The position numbers and the translations under genes were made by a program. Of a stretch of DNA of 51,156 nt, positions 1 through 7,123 are shown one piece after another. A model generated the notes under the pieces. It saw nothing but the letters and a program-made list of their open reading frames with translations. It was not told the DNA's origin and did no database searches. Each line of letters starts with the position of its first letter. Position 1 is the first letter of the stretch. This DNA comes from an uncultured Atopobium sp. (GTDB taxonomy: Bacteria; Actinomycetota; Coriobacteriia; Coriobacteriales; Atopobiaceae): positions 1 through 51,156 of the forward strand of contig CALKTD010000024.1 in NCBI GenBank assembly GCA_937997345.1, in the 5' to 3' direction.

Positions 1-317
1 CTCCTCTGCTTTGCCAGCAGGATCTCACTCCGTGGCGTTTTCTGCTGTTTCTTGACAAAACCATTTGTCGCAATAATGATCTCATCTTCATCAAAGAAAT
101 ACAGAATTCTCACGATATTGTTTCCCTGTATCGTGCGGAGCTCAAAAATATCATCTTCAAGGAACTTGCTCAGCGGAGATCGGGCTTCATTTCCCAGCAT
201 CTCCAATCGGTGTAAGTCAGATACGACCTTGGCTTTCATCTTCACGTCAAGCGTTCGGATAAAATCACCAACCGGTTTACTTCCGTCTTCTTCTCGATAA
301 AAATTCACACCGAACAA
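1..317 (-). CDS. RelE/HigB-like (phage Gp49-type) toxin, partial at left edge
   Basis: At least 105 residues are visible before the reading frame leaves the window. The protein reads FYREEDGSKPVGDFI near its start and later has FELRTIQGNNIVRILYFF, then a C-terminal stretch with FVKKQQKTPRSEI. This order (compact start, ELR-x(6)-RILYFF strand, FxKKxxKTP tail) is typical of RelE/ParE-superfamily toxins of the HigB/Gp49 type, which are usually mRNA interferases. The start chosen is TTG at 317, because AAGGAG lies eight bases upstream and no ATG fits; a GTG at 308 is an alternative. In HigBA systems the toxin gene comes first, so the antitoxin would lie just outside the window. A perfect palindrome sits directly upstream, as expected for autoregulation. 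Confidence 0.72.
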   Translation of the reverse strand, partial: MFGVNFYREEDGSKPVGDFIRTLDVKMKAKVVSDLHRLEMLGNEARSPLSKFLEDDIFELRTIQGNNIVRILYFFDEDEIIIATNGFVKKQQKTPRSEILLAKQR

Positions 318-329
318 ATCGCCTCTCCT

Positions 330-349
330 TTATGCTATATATAGCATAA
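330..349. promoter_or_regulatory. 20-bp perfect palindrome upstream of the toxin gene
   Basis: The sequence TTATGCTATATATAGCATAA equals its own reverse complement. It overlaps the start of the AAGGAG ribosome binding site of the RelE/HigB-like gene and contains TATA-like -10 material. Toxin-antitoxin operons commonly bind their antitoxin or complex at such a site, so it is probably an autoregulatory operator. The palindrome is seen directly; its function is inferred. Confidence 0.5.
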
Positions 350-406
350 TCTATATAGCTCACTCCGTCAATACCTATGACAACAAAAGATAAAACATTA
401 AAAGCA

Positions 407-948
407 TCATCTCTTCTCCAACCATTCTTCTTTCGTCAAACAGGTTATATGCTCTGTTCGTAGAGCGCCCTCCAATGCGCAAGGAATATTCTCTGAAGAG
501 TGATGGTAATGAAATCCACATTTTTCTTGCACACGCTTCGATTTCTCATTCCCATCAAAATATCCACACCACATCTTTTCGAGATTCAGTTCTTCAAATC
601 CATATCGCATTATCTCACGAACTGCCTCCGGGATAAGACCCTATCCCAAATATGGGAAGCCAATCCAGTATCCGATTTCACCCTCTGTATCAGGAATGCC
701 GATATTGCTTGCCTTGCCAATCATTAATCTTATACTGCCAACTGGATGTCCTGTTTCCTTCAAAACCGCTACGTATGTCTCTGGCTCAGAAAGCACACCT
801 TTTATAATCTCACTGCTGTTTTCTACACTCGTATGAACAGCCCCCCGGCAATCGGTCCCACATCGGGATTGCTGGCGTATTTGTATAAATCCTCCGCATC
901 GCTTTCTTCCCAGCGGCGCAGAATTAGTCTTTCTGTTTCAAGCGTCAT
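407..948 (-). pseudogene. GNAT-family N-acetyltransferase, broken by a frameshift and a stop
   Basis: The ATG at 948 opens a typical RimJ/RimL-type GNAT start (MTLETERLILRRWEESDAED). The frame is lost at a run of six G (841-846 on the plus strand), after the residues DVGPIAGG. It resumes one frame over as VHTSVENSSEIIKG and continues through GHPVGSIRLMIG and EIGYWIGFPYLG. A TAG at 643-641 then interrupts where family members usually have a GQGL/GRGL-type acetyl-CoA-loop segment. After it the frame runs on through EAVREIMRYGFEELNLEKMW to the stop at 407. Only nine bases separate it from the TfoX-domain gene upstream. The protein would be about 180 residues, the usual family length, if both lesions were repaired. 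Two independent lesions argue against a single sequencing error. Confidence 0.85.
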
Positions 949-957
949 ACTTCATCC

Positions 958-1311
958 TCACTTCTTCTTTTTCGGAACAGGAAGCTCTGTATACATACCA
1001 TCCAGAAGTTCCAGAACAAGCGCCGTATCTTCAAATCTATCAAATACATGCATTAGTGTCTTTGAGCCTTCATACGGATAACGCAATTCTGAATCAGCAA
1101 GTAGCCTATCCGACGTAGGCGTTCTCTTCAAAAACAGCTCATCATCGCCAATATCGCCTATCAACTTGCCATTAAGATACACAAGATATCCACCCATCAT
1201 GGATCTGATGGTAATATCGCCTGCTATAGAAAAGACTTCACGAACATACTCATTGAATTCATTCACCTTGATTGCGCTCCCATCAAATTTGAATTTGTAC
1301 AACCTAGGCAA
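958..1311 (-). CDS. TfoX N-terminal domain protein
   Basis: A 117-residue protein whose core reads YVREVFSIAGDITIRSMMGGYLVYLNGKLIGDIGDDELFLKRT, the pattern of the TfoX/Sxy N-terminal domain (R-x-MMG-x-Y-x(2)Y followed by G-x-I-x-DD-x-L-x-x-K). The usual leader MASSxx is absent, and the first 14 residues do not resemble the family. A GTG at residue 17 of this frame, with GGAG about ten bases upstream, is therefore a possible true start. The C-terminus ends in a lysine run. Stand-alone TfoX_N proteins have no settled function and should not be read as evidence of natural competence. It lies immediately upstream of the GNAT pseudogene, probably as one transcript. Confidence 0.7.
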   Translation of the reverse strand: MPRLYKFKFDGSAIKVNEFNEYVREVFSIAGDITIRSMMGGYLVYLNGKLIGDIGDDELFLKRTPTSDRLLADSELRYPYEGSKTLMHVFDRFEDTALVLELLDGMYTELPVPKKKK

Positions 1312-1396
1312 TACTGTCTTAACAGAGCTTTTCCGCCAATATTAAGTAGATACGTTCACCAACTCAACTCAAGTTTGACACCTGCAAGGCCTTAGA

Positions 1397-1834
1397 TTAC
1401 ATGCCAACCGGATCGCCATACTCACGCAACATAGCGTTGCGATTAACAATCCACTGTTTCCCATATTTGCGGGCGTCCACACCCGGAACTATCTTGCCGT
1501 ACGCGACAGCCTTACGAAGCGTGGATTCGCTCAATCCCCAGAGCTCACTGGCATCCGAGAACGATATAAGTCCGTCGAAAGGCGTTGCCAACTCTGTGCC
1601 GTTTTTCCACAGTTCGTCACAAGAAAGATCCAGGTCGTCGTTCCAAACAATACCATAACCTCCTTGATCCACCTTTACGTCTCTGAACAGAGCTTTGTCT
1701 TCCAGTATTCTGAAAACAGAAAAACACTGCATAAGTGGAGACACATCGTAGATTTTTGTAGTGCCGTTGGTAAACTGAACACTCAACTTTAGGTCAGCCA
1801 AGGCAGAGACATCCTTTACCTTATGGAATTTCAT
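1397..1834 (-). CDS. DUF2442 protein with C-terminal helix-turn-helix
   Basis: A 145-residue protein with two parts. Residues 1-80 (KFHKVKDVSALADLKLSVQF, later GYGIVWNDDLDLSCDELW) match the DUF2442 pattern, a small beta-rich domain often seen beside toxin-antitoxin genes. Residues 85-145 contain SFSDASELWGLSESTLRKAV and GKQWIVNRNAMLREYG, which resemble an excisionase/MerR-like helix-turn-helix. It begins 12 bases after the shortened AbiEii gene and is probably co-transcribed with the AbiE pair. The role is unknown; a DNA-binding regulator of the cluster is a reasonable guess. AGGAGG lies just upstream of the ATG. Confidence 0.78.
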   Translation of the reverse strand: MKFHKVKDVSALADLKLSVQFTNGTTKIYDVSPLMQCFSVFRILEDKALFRDVKVDQGGYGIVWNDDLDLSCDELWKNGTELATPFDGLISFSDASELWGLSESTLRKAVAYGKIVPGVDARKYGKQWIVNRNAMLREYGDPVGM

Positions 1835-1846
1835 AGTGTGCCTCCT

Positions 1847-2251
1847 TTAATCAAGCGGATCAATCTTCTTGAATTCCTGCGTCTCCCACATCTTAAAGAG
1901 CTCGGTTCGGTGTAAATCCATCCACTCCCGCACCATATCAGCAGCACGAGCGGGTAGGCTGCCATCGATTACCTCACCGGACTTAATATCAAACGCTGCG
2001 GTATCCTCGCTCACCGTCAGAGCCCTAATAGTCGCGTCTAAATCCATGGTAGTGCGCTGCGCCACGTCCATCATCGAGGAAAGAAGCAGCCCTCCCTTGA
2101 TGACGAAGTGTTCACGGTACTGCGTCCTCTCTAGTCTCATAAGAAGGTGCTCGAAGAAATAGCGCTGCATAATCTCCTGGGCGGAAAGGCCGTGCTCCTT
2201 TGCCAGAGCCTTCGCTTTGCCTCTCAGGCTCGCATCGTTGAGAATTGTCAT
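1847..2251 (-). CDS. AbiEii-family nucleotidyltransferase toxin, internally deleted
   Basis: AbiEii toxins are nucleotidyltransferase-fold proteins, usually about 220-300 residues, paired with AbiEi antitoxins in type IV systems. This gene encodes only 134 residues. Residues 1-80 look normal: GLSAQEIMQRYFFEHLLMRL, then the substrate-binding motif FVIKGGLLLSSM and RTTMDLDATI with its metal-binding acidic pair. After SEDTAAFDIKSGEVI the text jumps to a typical AbiEii C-terminus (HRTELFKMWETQEFKKI). The central domain, including the conserved segment with a K-x-E-T motif, is missing. The reading frame is preserved across the junction. The product is therefore probably inactive. It overlaps the AbiEi stop by four bases (ATGA), showing the original coupled operon. 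Confidence 0.8.
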   Translation of the reverse strand: MTILNDASLRGKAKALAKEHGLSAQEIMQRYFFEHLLMRLERTQYREHFVIKGGLLLSSMMDVAQRTTMDLDATIRALTVSEDTAAFDIKSGEVIDGSLPARAADMVREWMDLHRTELFKMWETQEFKKIDPLD

Positions 2252-2880
2252 GACAGCACCTCCAAGTACATCTGAATCTCTGCGGTTGCGTTCATAACCT
2301 TTGCATAGCGCATCAGCTGGGGCAAGTCCTTCTCGGGAGAGTTAAAGTACGCATTCATGGCCTGTCCGAGAAGCTGGATGTCAGCCTCGCCGCGTCTGCG
2401 CGCCATCACGAGGTCACAGATGCTGCGTTCGCGGTCGTGAAGCAGCAGCGGTGTGCCCACGGGAGACTCGCCTTGCACCACACCCAAACCATAGAGCCCC
2501 TTGCCCTCATGCGAAACAAGGCAGTTGGGAAACTCCCCTACTATGCCATCTTCCTTGTATCCCCGGGGGAGCGAGATCTCGTACACACCCGGCACAATAT
2601 CAGTCATGCCGTAGAGGTAGAGCGAGCTACTGCAGCGAAAGACGACCTTCGGCCAGCGAAGCGAGATGACGGCGAAATCATCTAGCGGTGTATCAGCGAG
2701 TGTGAAGACCCCACGGCTCTCCTTGACCGCTACGCCCTGGGAGATGAGCAGCTGCAACATGCTCGATGAGAAGCCCTCCTCACGTGCCTGTTTGGTGGTA
2801 ACGCGACCGGCGCTTTCATGCATGAACTTTATGAGGGAATCCTTCTTCGTTTTTTCCTCCAATGATAAGACATACGGCAC
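2248..2880 (-). CDS. AbiEi-type antitoxin / transcriptional regulator
   Basis: A 210-residue protein matching AbiEi antitoxins. The N-terminal winged-helix segment is about residues 15-60 (GRVTTKQAREEGFSSSMLQLL, then GVFTLADTP). It is followed by the AbiEi core: FRCSSSLYLYGMTDIVPGVY, the basic SLPRGYK strand, and HDRERSICDLV. AbiEi binds inverted repeats at its own promoter and blocks toxicity of the partner nucleotidyltransferase without a stable complex (known for the family). The protein is full length, unlike its partner at 1847-2251. It is the first gene of the minus-strand cluster and its promoter should lie at about 2885-2930. Confidence 0.85.
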   Translation of the reverse strand: MPYVLSLEEKTKKDSLIKFMHESAGRVTTKQAREEGFSSSMLQLLISQGVAVKESRGVFTLADTPLDDFAVISLRWPKVVFRCSSSLYLYGMTDIVPGVYEISLPRGYKEDGIVGEFPNCLVSHEGKGLYGLGVVQGESPVGTPLLLHDRERSICDLVMARRRGEADIQLLGQAMNAYFNSPEKDLPQLMRYAKVMNATAEIQMYLEVLS

Positions 2881-3526
2881 TCATACTTATAATATAGTAT
2901 ATATTACCATATTTGAATATTGGATATTTCTGCAAGAGAGGATCTCGGTTCTTCGATTAATCGAAGGTTGCAATTTTCAGCCTCATACTCGCGGCGTATG
3001 TAATGAAAAAGAATTCTGGTGGGGTTGTGTATGTATACAAGCGCATCTTTTTCCGTTACGTCTTCAATTAAACCCCCAGACGAGCATGTGCGCTTTCTAC
3101 GATTCCGTGATAGTGATTGTTCCGCACAATGAGAGAGCCATTGCAAAGGAATCGTCACTCTCACATTACTATTGCCGGTTTTCGAGGCTGAAAAAGCGAG
3201 GTGACTACAAAGTGACAACATGGCTTGGGCCAAAACAGGCGTGCGGCTATAAACGCGGTGAAAAGACTCTTCGCGCTTTGGCATGTTTTGACATCTAGTC
3301 GCTTCTCTTGGCAGGGAGTCGCAACGCGTCACCCCAGCGCAGTGGTGTGAAGAGCATTTCTGCAAGTTAACACCCATAAAATAAGCCCCGAAATCTACGG
3401 ATTTCAGGGTAAATTATCGTTTGTTGCTCCCCAAAGGCTCCGGTGGCTTTGTCCAACACAGGGCGCCAGTTACTAGCTGCCGCGACTAGACGTGCAGGAT
3501 GAGACTAGATGAAATGGGCTGAAACC
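2881..3526. other. Gene-poor stretch, no supportable gene
   Basis: Open frames exist on both strands (2666-3298 plus, 2904-3377 minus), but neither has a recognisable domain, a convincing ribosome binding site or consistent codon use. The minus-strand reading is rich in Cys, Arg and Ser, as shadow frames often are. The stretch lies between the AbiE promoter region and a guaA-like tail, and looks like eroded mobile-element DNA. The upstream end (about 2881-2930) should hold the promoter and AbiEi operator, but I cannot mark the boxes with confidence. Confidence 0.4.
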
Positions 3527-3550
3527 CTACTCCCACTCAATAGTTACCAT
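3527..3550 (-). other. guaA-like 3' end fragment, possible attachment-site remnant
   Basis: Read on the minus strand, 3550 to 3527 gives codons for V-T-I-E-W-E followed by TAG. TIEWE-stop is the highly conserved C-terminus of GMP synthase (GuaA). No other part of guaA is present. The 3' end of guaA is a known insertion site for tyrosine-recombinase islands, which leave a short duplicate of the gene end at one junction. This may therefore be an att core left by such an island. The match is only about 18 bases, so chance or another origin cannot be excluded. Confidence 0.4.
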
Positions 3551-3686
3551 AGCATATTAGTTTCTTTTTTGTTGTTATATTATTCGTATTGTTTCTAAAA
3601 AAGAGTGATTTTATGCCCATTTTCATAATTTTTGAATTATTTAGTATCATATCAGTATCAAGAATGATACTATCTGTATAACAAAT

Positions 3687-3933
3687 TCATTTCAAATCCT
3701 GCTCAAACTCTTTATCCAAAGTCTTCCACTCACCATTCATATCAATTCGTCTATAAGAGCCCTATCCCTGGTTATGGGTTCCGTAACCTTTATCTAACGA
3801 AACACGCTCAGGAGAGCAATGCTGCATACTCCTTATTATTCACAGTTAACAACACCGCTTTTGTTTTAGGCATAAAAAGATTCCCTTTCCACCATTTTTC
3901 CTCATTGCTATCAAAACTTAAGTCCAGTTTGGT
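3687..3933 (-). pseudogene. Degraded gene of unknown family
   Basis: On the minus strand a coherent protein-like text can be pieced together. From about 3933 it reads DLSFDSNEEKWWKGNLFMP, then KTKAVLLTVNNKEYAALLSP. The frame shifts near 3805 and continues as ERVSLDKGYGTHNQG, meets a TAG at 3764-3762, and goes on as GSYRRIDMNGEWKTLDKEF to a TGA at 3689-3687. The shift and the stop suggest the tail of a decayed gene. I do not recognise the family. The rest of 3551-4228 is AT-rich and holds only short fragments of similar appearance and no intact gene. Confidence 0.4.
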
Positions 3934-4228
3934 TCAAGTGCAGTTGGATTTTATCTTTTCTCAGACAATCTACGACTATACATTAACCAATAATAACAAT
4001 ACAATCAACACATTGTATGGACTTTGTTTTCATACACATTCGGATGATTATATGAATTAATCAATAGGCTTATAGTTGGTTCCACCAAAGGTTTTATCCT
4101 TTAGGTTCTTTCTAAACACTACCAACAAAGACAAAACATACGCGATGCTTCCTGCTGATAGGGATATAATCTAATTAAGTATTGTCAATATAAATTTTAC
4201 ATGTTTGTTTCATCAGCCCGAGATCTAG

Positions 4229-5179
4229 TTATATTAATTTCTGTAACTCTAACATATTAACACCCATGATGTCTAAAATATCAGAGAACATCACCGTTTT
4301 AAACTGCTTTTCATATTTATTAAATAACTTATTTAGTTCTGAGTGAAATTTGCCAAAATATTTTTTGTCAAGTAAAACTTTTAAATAAATAACGGCAACT
4401 ATTATTCTCCGATTATTAAAGCTAGTGAGCTTAAAATGTTTCGCAATATTCGAAACTCTTACATTTCCAAAATCAGAATTATATAATCTTTCGTCATGAG
4501 CACATTTATTTCTCGCTAAATTGATAATTTTTAATGCAGATCCTAAGTCTTCACTCGCAAGCCGGAGTGTTGGTGTAGTTTTGTACTGATTTTTGTATTT
4601 ATCTGAGTAATATCTGGCTATAGTATTCTTATCTATATCTAGTAAAACATCATATAAATGAGCCAAATTCCCTATCGTAAGATAATTGACTAGTACCCAT
4701 AAAGGTACCGAACCATGTTCTTCTATATAATGTTTAATTGCACCATTTTTATCAACCTTATCATGAATTGTTTTTGTTAAGATAGATATTTGATGTAAAA
4801 CCTTTTTAGGATTATCAACATAGTTTTGTATTTCCAAATATGAATTTGGCTTTGGATACTTCCTGGAAAACTCATGCGATATGACAGTCTTGAACGAATT
4901 TTCAAAAATCAATATATATTCTAGAAACAACATCCTAAGCTCTCTATCGAATAGGAATAAAGCTTTAAGTTCATCAAAATGAGTATTTGGCAAGTATCTC
5001 TCTGGTACTATTAGCTTTCCAAAGGAATCTTTCTCTAAAAACAGATCTTTATAACCATTTATTACATTATAATAATTTTCTTGTTCTAAGAATCTTTTCG
5101 GACTTCCATTCGTTGGAACAATAAGTCCTCTTTTTCTTAATATCTTTAATTGTTGATTAAAGGTCTTATAGTCTTTCAT
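4229..5179 (-). CDS. Abi_2 family abortive-infection protein (AbiD/AbiF-like, HEPN fold)
   Basis: A 316-residue protein of the Abi_2 family. The N-terminus (YKTFNQQLKILRKRGLIV, then YYNVINGYKDLFL) is the typical family opening, in which a looped-in helix is followed by YY-x-x-INGY. The middle has FLFDRELRMLFLEYILIFEN. The HEPN ribonuclease motif R-N-x(3)-H is at residues 223-228 (ARNKCAHDERLYN). HEPN nucleases of this kind cut RNA during phage infection; Abi_2 proteins are usually single-gene abortive-infection systems. ATG 5179 is chosen because GAGGAG lies just upstream; an earlier in-frame TTG (5191) falls within that ribosome binding site. The gene is far more AT-rich than the core genes, a sign of horizontal acquisition. 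No partner gene is visible. Confidence 0.87.
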   Translation of the reverse strand: MKDYKTFNQQLKILRKRGLIVPTNGSPKRFLEQENYYNVINGYKDLFLEKDSFGKLIVPERYLPNTHFDELKALFLFDRELRMLFLEYILIFENSFKTVISHEFSRKYPKPNSYLEIQNYVDNPKKVLHQISILTKTIHDKVDKNGAIKHYIEEHGSVPLWVLVNYLTIGNLAHLYDVLLDIDKNTIARYYSDKYKNQYKTTPTLRLASEDLGSALKIINLARNKCAHDERLYNSDFGNVRVSNIAKHFKLTSFNNRRIIVAVIYLKVLLDKKYFGKFHSELNKLFNKYEKQFKTVMFSDILDIMGVNMLELQKLI

Positions 5180-5191
5180 ATGACTCCTCAA

Positions 5192-5410
5192 AAAATGGCC
5201 AGGGCACCGTATGCTTCCTGACCTAATCTTATGATACTATTATATATCCCTTATCACTGATTGTCAAGTGCTAACATCCACACTGTTTTCTCTGACTCTT
5301 TTGTTTATGATATCACAGTTACCACTTTTTTACTACACTATCTCTTATAACTATTCTCATCATATAATGCCATTAGAATTATAGATTTTGTCAAACTGCC
5401 CTTCATATCA
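5192..5410. other. AT-rich spacer between Abi_2 gene and IS30 element
   Basis: This stretch contains no open frame of note. It should carry the promoter of the minus-strand Abi_2 gene, but no clear -35/-10 pair stands out from the AT-rich background. Its right end is the left inverted repeat of the insertion sequence. Confidence 0.4.
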
Positions 5411-5437
5411 GCCTTGAATTCTCAAAGCAAGTGCAAC
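5411..5437 (+). repeat. IS30 left terminal inverted repeat
   Basis: Begins GCCTTGAATTCTCA and ends AGTGCAAC. It matches the reverse complement of 6490-6516 at 24 of 27 positions; the three mismatches are in the centre. It includes the transposase stop codon. Confidence 0.8.
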
Positions 5438-6419
5438 GTTTGGTGATGGTAGACTTCCCAAGGGCACTTCCAACCCAGACGCTTACGTGGCCTCAGATTG
5501 AGTTCATTATATACTGCCTCAATCTCTTCATCACTAATCGATGAGAGGTCTGTGCCTTTTGGAAAATACTCTCTTATGAGGCCGTTGGTATTCTCATTGG
5601 TGCCTCTTTGCCAGGGATGATGTGGAAGACAGAAGTAGATACTTACTCCAATAGCTTCTTGAAGCTCTGTTGCTCGAGCAAACTCAGATCCACGATCAAG
5701 CGTTATGGTTTTTACTACCTCACCTCTCAAAGCTTGCTGTATAGCTACATTGACATCAGCACTAGACCCTGATGCAGCTTTGCCACCAACAAGGTAGCCG
5801 CTCATACGGTCAACTTGTGTGACCAGGCGTGGCCCTTTGGCCTTACCGATGACGGTATCTCTCCCCAGTCTCCAATACGAAGGCGATTTGTAGCCTCTTT
5901 TGGTCTTTCGATAAGTTCATGGGTTATCCGTATTTTTCCTCTGCGCTCTATGAGCTGCTTTGTATGTCGTCGTTTACCTCGGTGTCTAAGTCTTCTACGT
6001 ACAGACTGTACACCTGGAAGTTCACAGTCTAGTTTCCCTGAGTGTATGGCTCTATATATAGTGCTACAGCTGACAGGAGCGTATGAAAGCTCTAAGTGTA
6101 GTCTTCCTGCAATCTGCTCAGGTGAGAAGTGGCGACTACAGATAAGAAAGACAATACGTGCACGAAGGCTTGGATCATCGAGTAGGGTGCGTTTCTTGCA
6201 AGCCTGGCGTCGAACATCGGCTTTTCTCTGGGCAGTCGAGGCTCTATAGCACAGATGCGCCACTCCAATAATTGACCAACCATTTCTTTTAATCTCCCGT
6301 GAAACACTTGATTTGTTCCGTCCGAGCTTACGAGCAATCTGGCTTATACTTTCATGATTTTTCCAGCAGACCATAATGTCTTCGCGCTCTTCAATGCTAA
6401 GATGGCTATAGTGACCCAT
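5422..6419 (-). pseudogene. IS30-family transposase, frameshifted
   Basis: The start is ATG 6419 (MGHYSHLSIEEREDI), preceded by AAAGGA; this is the standard IS30 opening. It is followed by a helix-turn-helix (SISQIARKLGRNKSSVSREI) and the segment FSPEQIAGRL. The first frame runs through LRIGDWGE and ends at 5802-5804. The second frame (resuming near 5868) supplies RDTVIGKAKGPRLVTQVDRM, TLDRGSEFA (second catalytic Asp), PWQRGTNENTNGLIREYFPKG (catalytic Glu) and RPRKRLGW. A single missing base around 5868, exactly beside the first catalytic Asp (normally DWEGDT), separates the halves. A programmed shift is possible, but the site (TGGGGAG) is not a classical slippery heptamer, so loss of function is more likely. 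Confidence 0.82.
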
Positions 6420-6489
6420 GGAAATCCTTTCAATGAACGTTGTCGTAAGCGCCATTGTAGACCCATGGGTCACTACCTTGTCTTTTGTT

Positions 6490-6516
6490 GTTGCACTAGC
6501 AATGAGAATTCAAGGC
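6490..6516 (-). repeat. IS30 right terminal inverted repeat
   Basis: Reverse-complement partner of 5411-5437. It lies upstream of the transposase gene and may also contain its promoter. The last base touches the first bases of the terminator of the neighbouring minus-strand gene. Confidence 0.8.
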
Positions 6517-6554
6517 GCAAAAAAGAAGGACGCAGATGCCAGAAGCATCTACGC
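6517..6554 (-). terminator. Rho-independent terminator of the FKBP isomerase gene
   Basis: On the minus strand, CGTAGATGC and GCATCTGCG pair (one G-U) around a five-base loop, followed by TCCTTCTTTTTT. It lies about 30 bases after the stop at 6583. Confidence 0.75.
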
Positions 6555-6582
6555 CCTTCTCGCCCAATAAAGGGGGAGTGGA

Positions 6583-7011
6583 TTACTCTTCAACCTCGAG
6601 AAGCTCAATGTTGAAGTTAAGGTCTTTACCAGCCATTGGATGGTTGGTGTCAAAGACAATAGTAGTGCCGTCGTTAGAGACAACGGTTGCCATAACAGGG
6701 TATCCCTCAGGGGTGCCCAGAGTAACCTGCTGACCTGCAACAAGATTCTCAGAACCAGGGAGCTGAGCTACGGGAACAGGCTGTACTGCCTCCTCATGGC
6801 GCTCACCATATGCCTCAGCTGCTGGAATGTGGACGTCAACAATCTGGCCAACGGTCATATCTTTGACAGCCTCATCAAAACCAGGAATCATCTGACCAGC
6901 CATGCAGGTAAATGCCAGTGGCTCGTTGCGATCGCGGGAGGAGTCAAACTTGGTTCCGTCATCAAGCGTGCCTACGTAGTGGACCTTTACTTTTTTACCT
7001 TCGTTGCTCAT
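6583..7011 (-). CDS. FKBP-type peptidyl-prolyl cis-trans isomerase, SlyD-like
   Basis: A 142-residue cytoplasmic FKBP of the SlyD/SlpA type. It starts MSNEGKKVKVHYVGTLDDG and has FDSSRDRNEPLAF and GQMIPGFDEAVKDMTVGQ, the FKBP half-sites of the active pocket. The insert-in-flap chaperone domain lies around residues 65-125 (AEAYGERHEEAVQPV to DTNHPMAGKDL). The NHPMAGKDLNF motif is diagnostic of SlyD-like proteins. The His-rich metal-binding tail of E. coli SlyD is absent. It assists proline-limited folding. It is transcribed divergently from murI and has its own terminator, so it is probably monocistronic. Confidence 0.9.
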   Translation of the reverse strand: MSNEGKKVKVHYVGTLDDGTKFDSSRDRNEPLAFTCMAGQMIPGFDEAVKDMTVGQIVDVHIPAAEAYGERHEEAVQPVPVAQLPGSENLVAGQQVTLGTPEGYPVMATVVSNDGTTIVFDTNHPMAGKDLNFNIELLEVEE

Positions 7012-7123
7012 GAAACTCCAATCGTTAAAAACATATCTTTGGCGTTCTACCCAAGAGTGACGTAAATCAACCTTTGAATGATAAAGGTATAAAATACTTT
7101 ACATTCAGTTTGAAAGGTTTGTA

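Larger units (their letters stand above)
5411..6516 (-). mobile_element. IS30-family insertion sequence, about 1.1 kb
   Basis: The element is bounded by 27-base imperfect inverted repeats (24 of 27 match) and filled almost completely by one IS30-type DDE transposase reading frame on the minus strand. The transposase stop lies inside the left repeat, as is common for the family. Length (1106 bp) is normal for IS30 elements. The transposase is frameshifted, so this copy is probably not autonomous. A target duplication cannot be resolved: only an ambiguous 2-base GC is shared next to the repeat ends. The right end abuts the terminator of the FKBP isomerase gene. Confidence 0.85.

Noticed and set aside
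958..1311. Evidence for natural competence from the TfoX-domain protein
   Set aside because: Stand-alone TfoX_N proteins are common outside competent bacteria and no com genes are in the window.
2904..3377. A 157-residue minus-strand open frame and an overlapping 210-residue plus-strand frame
   Set aside because: No domain, no good ribosome binding site, and Cys/Arg/Ser-rich composition typical of chance frames in decayed DNA.
3527..3550. A real guaA gene
   Set aside because: Only the last few codons match; no ATP-pyrophosphatase or amidotransferase text is present within the window.
5179..5191. TTG at 5191 as start of the Abi_2 protein
   Set aside because: It lies within the GAGGAG ribosome binding site of the ATG at 5179.
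5405..6520. Target-site duplication of the IS30 element
   Set aside because: Only the bases GC are shared next to the repeats, and these can be part of the repeats themselves.
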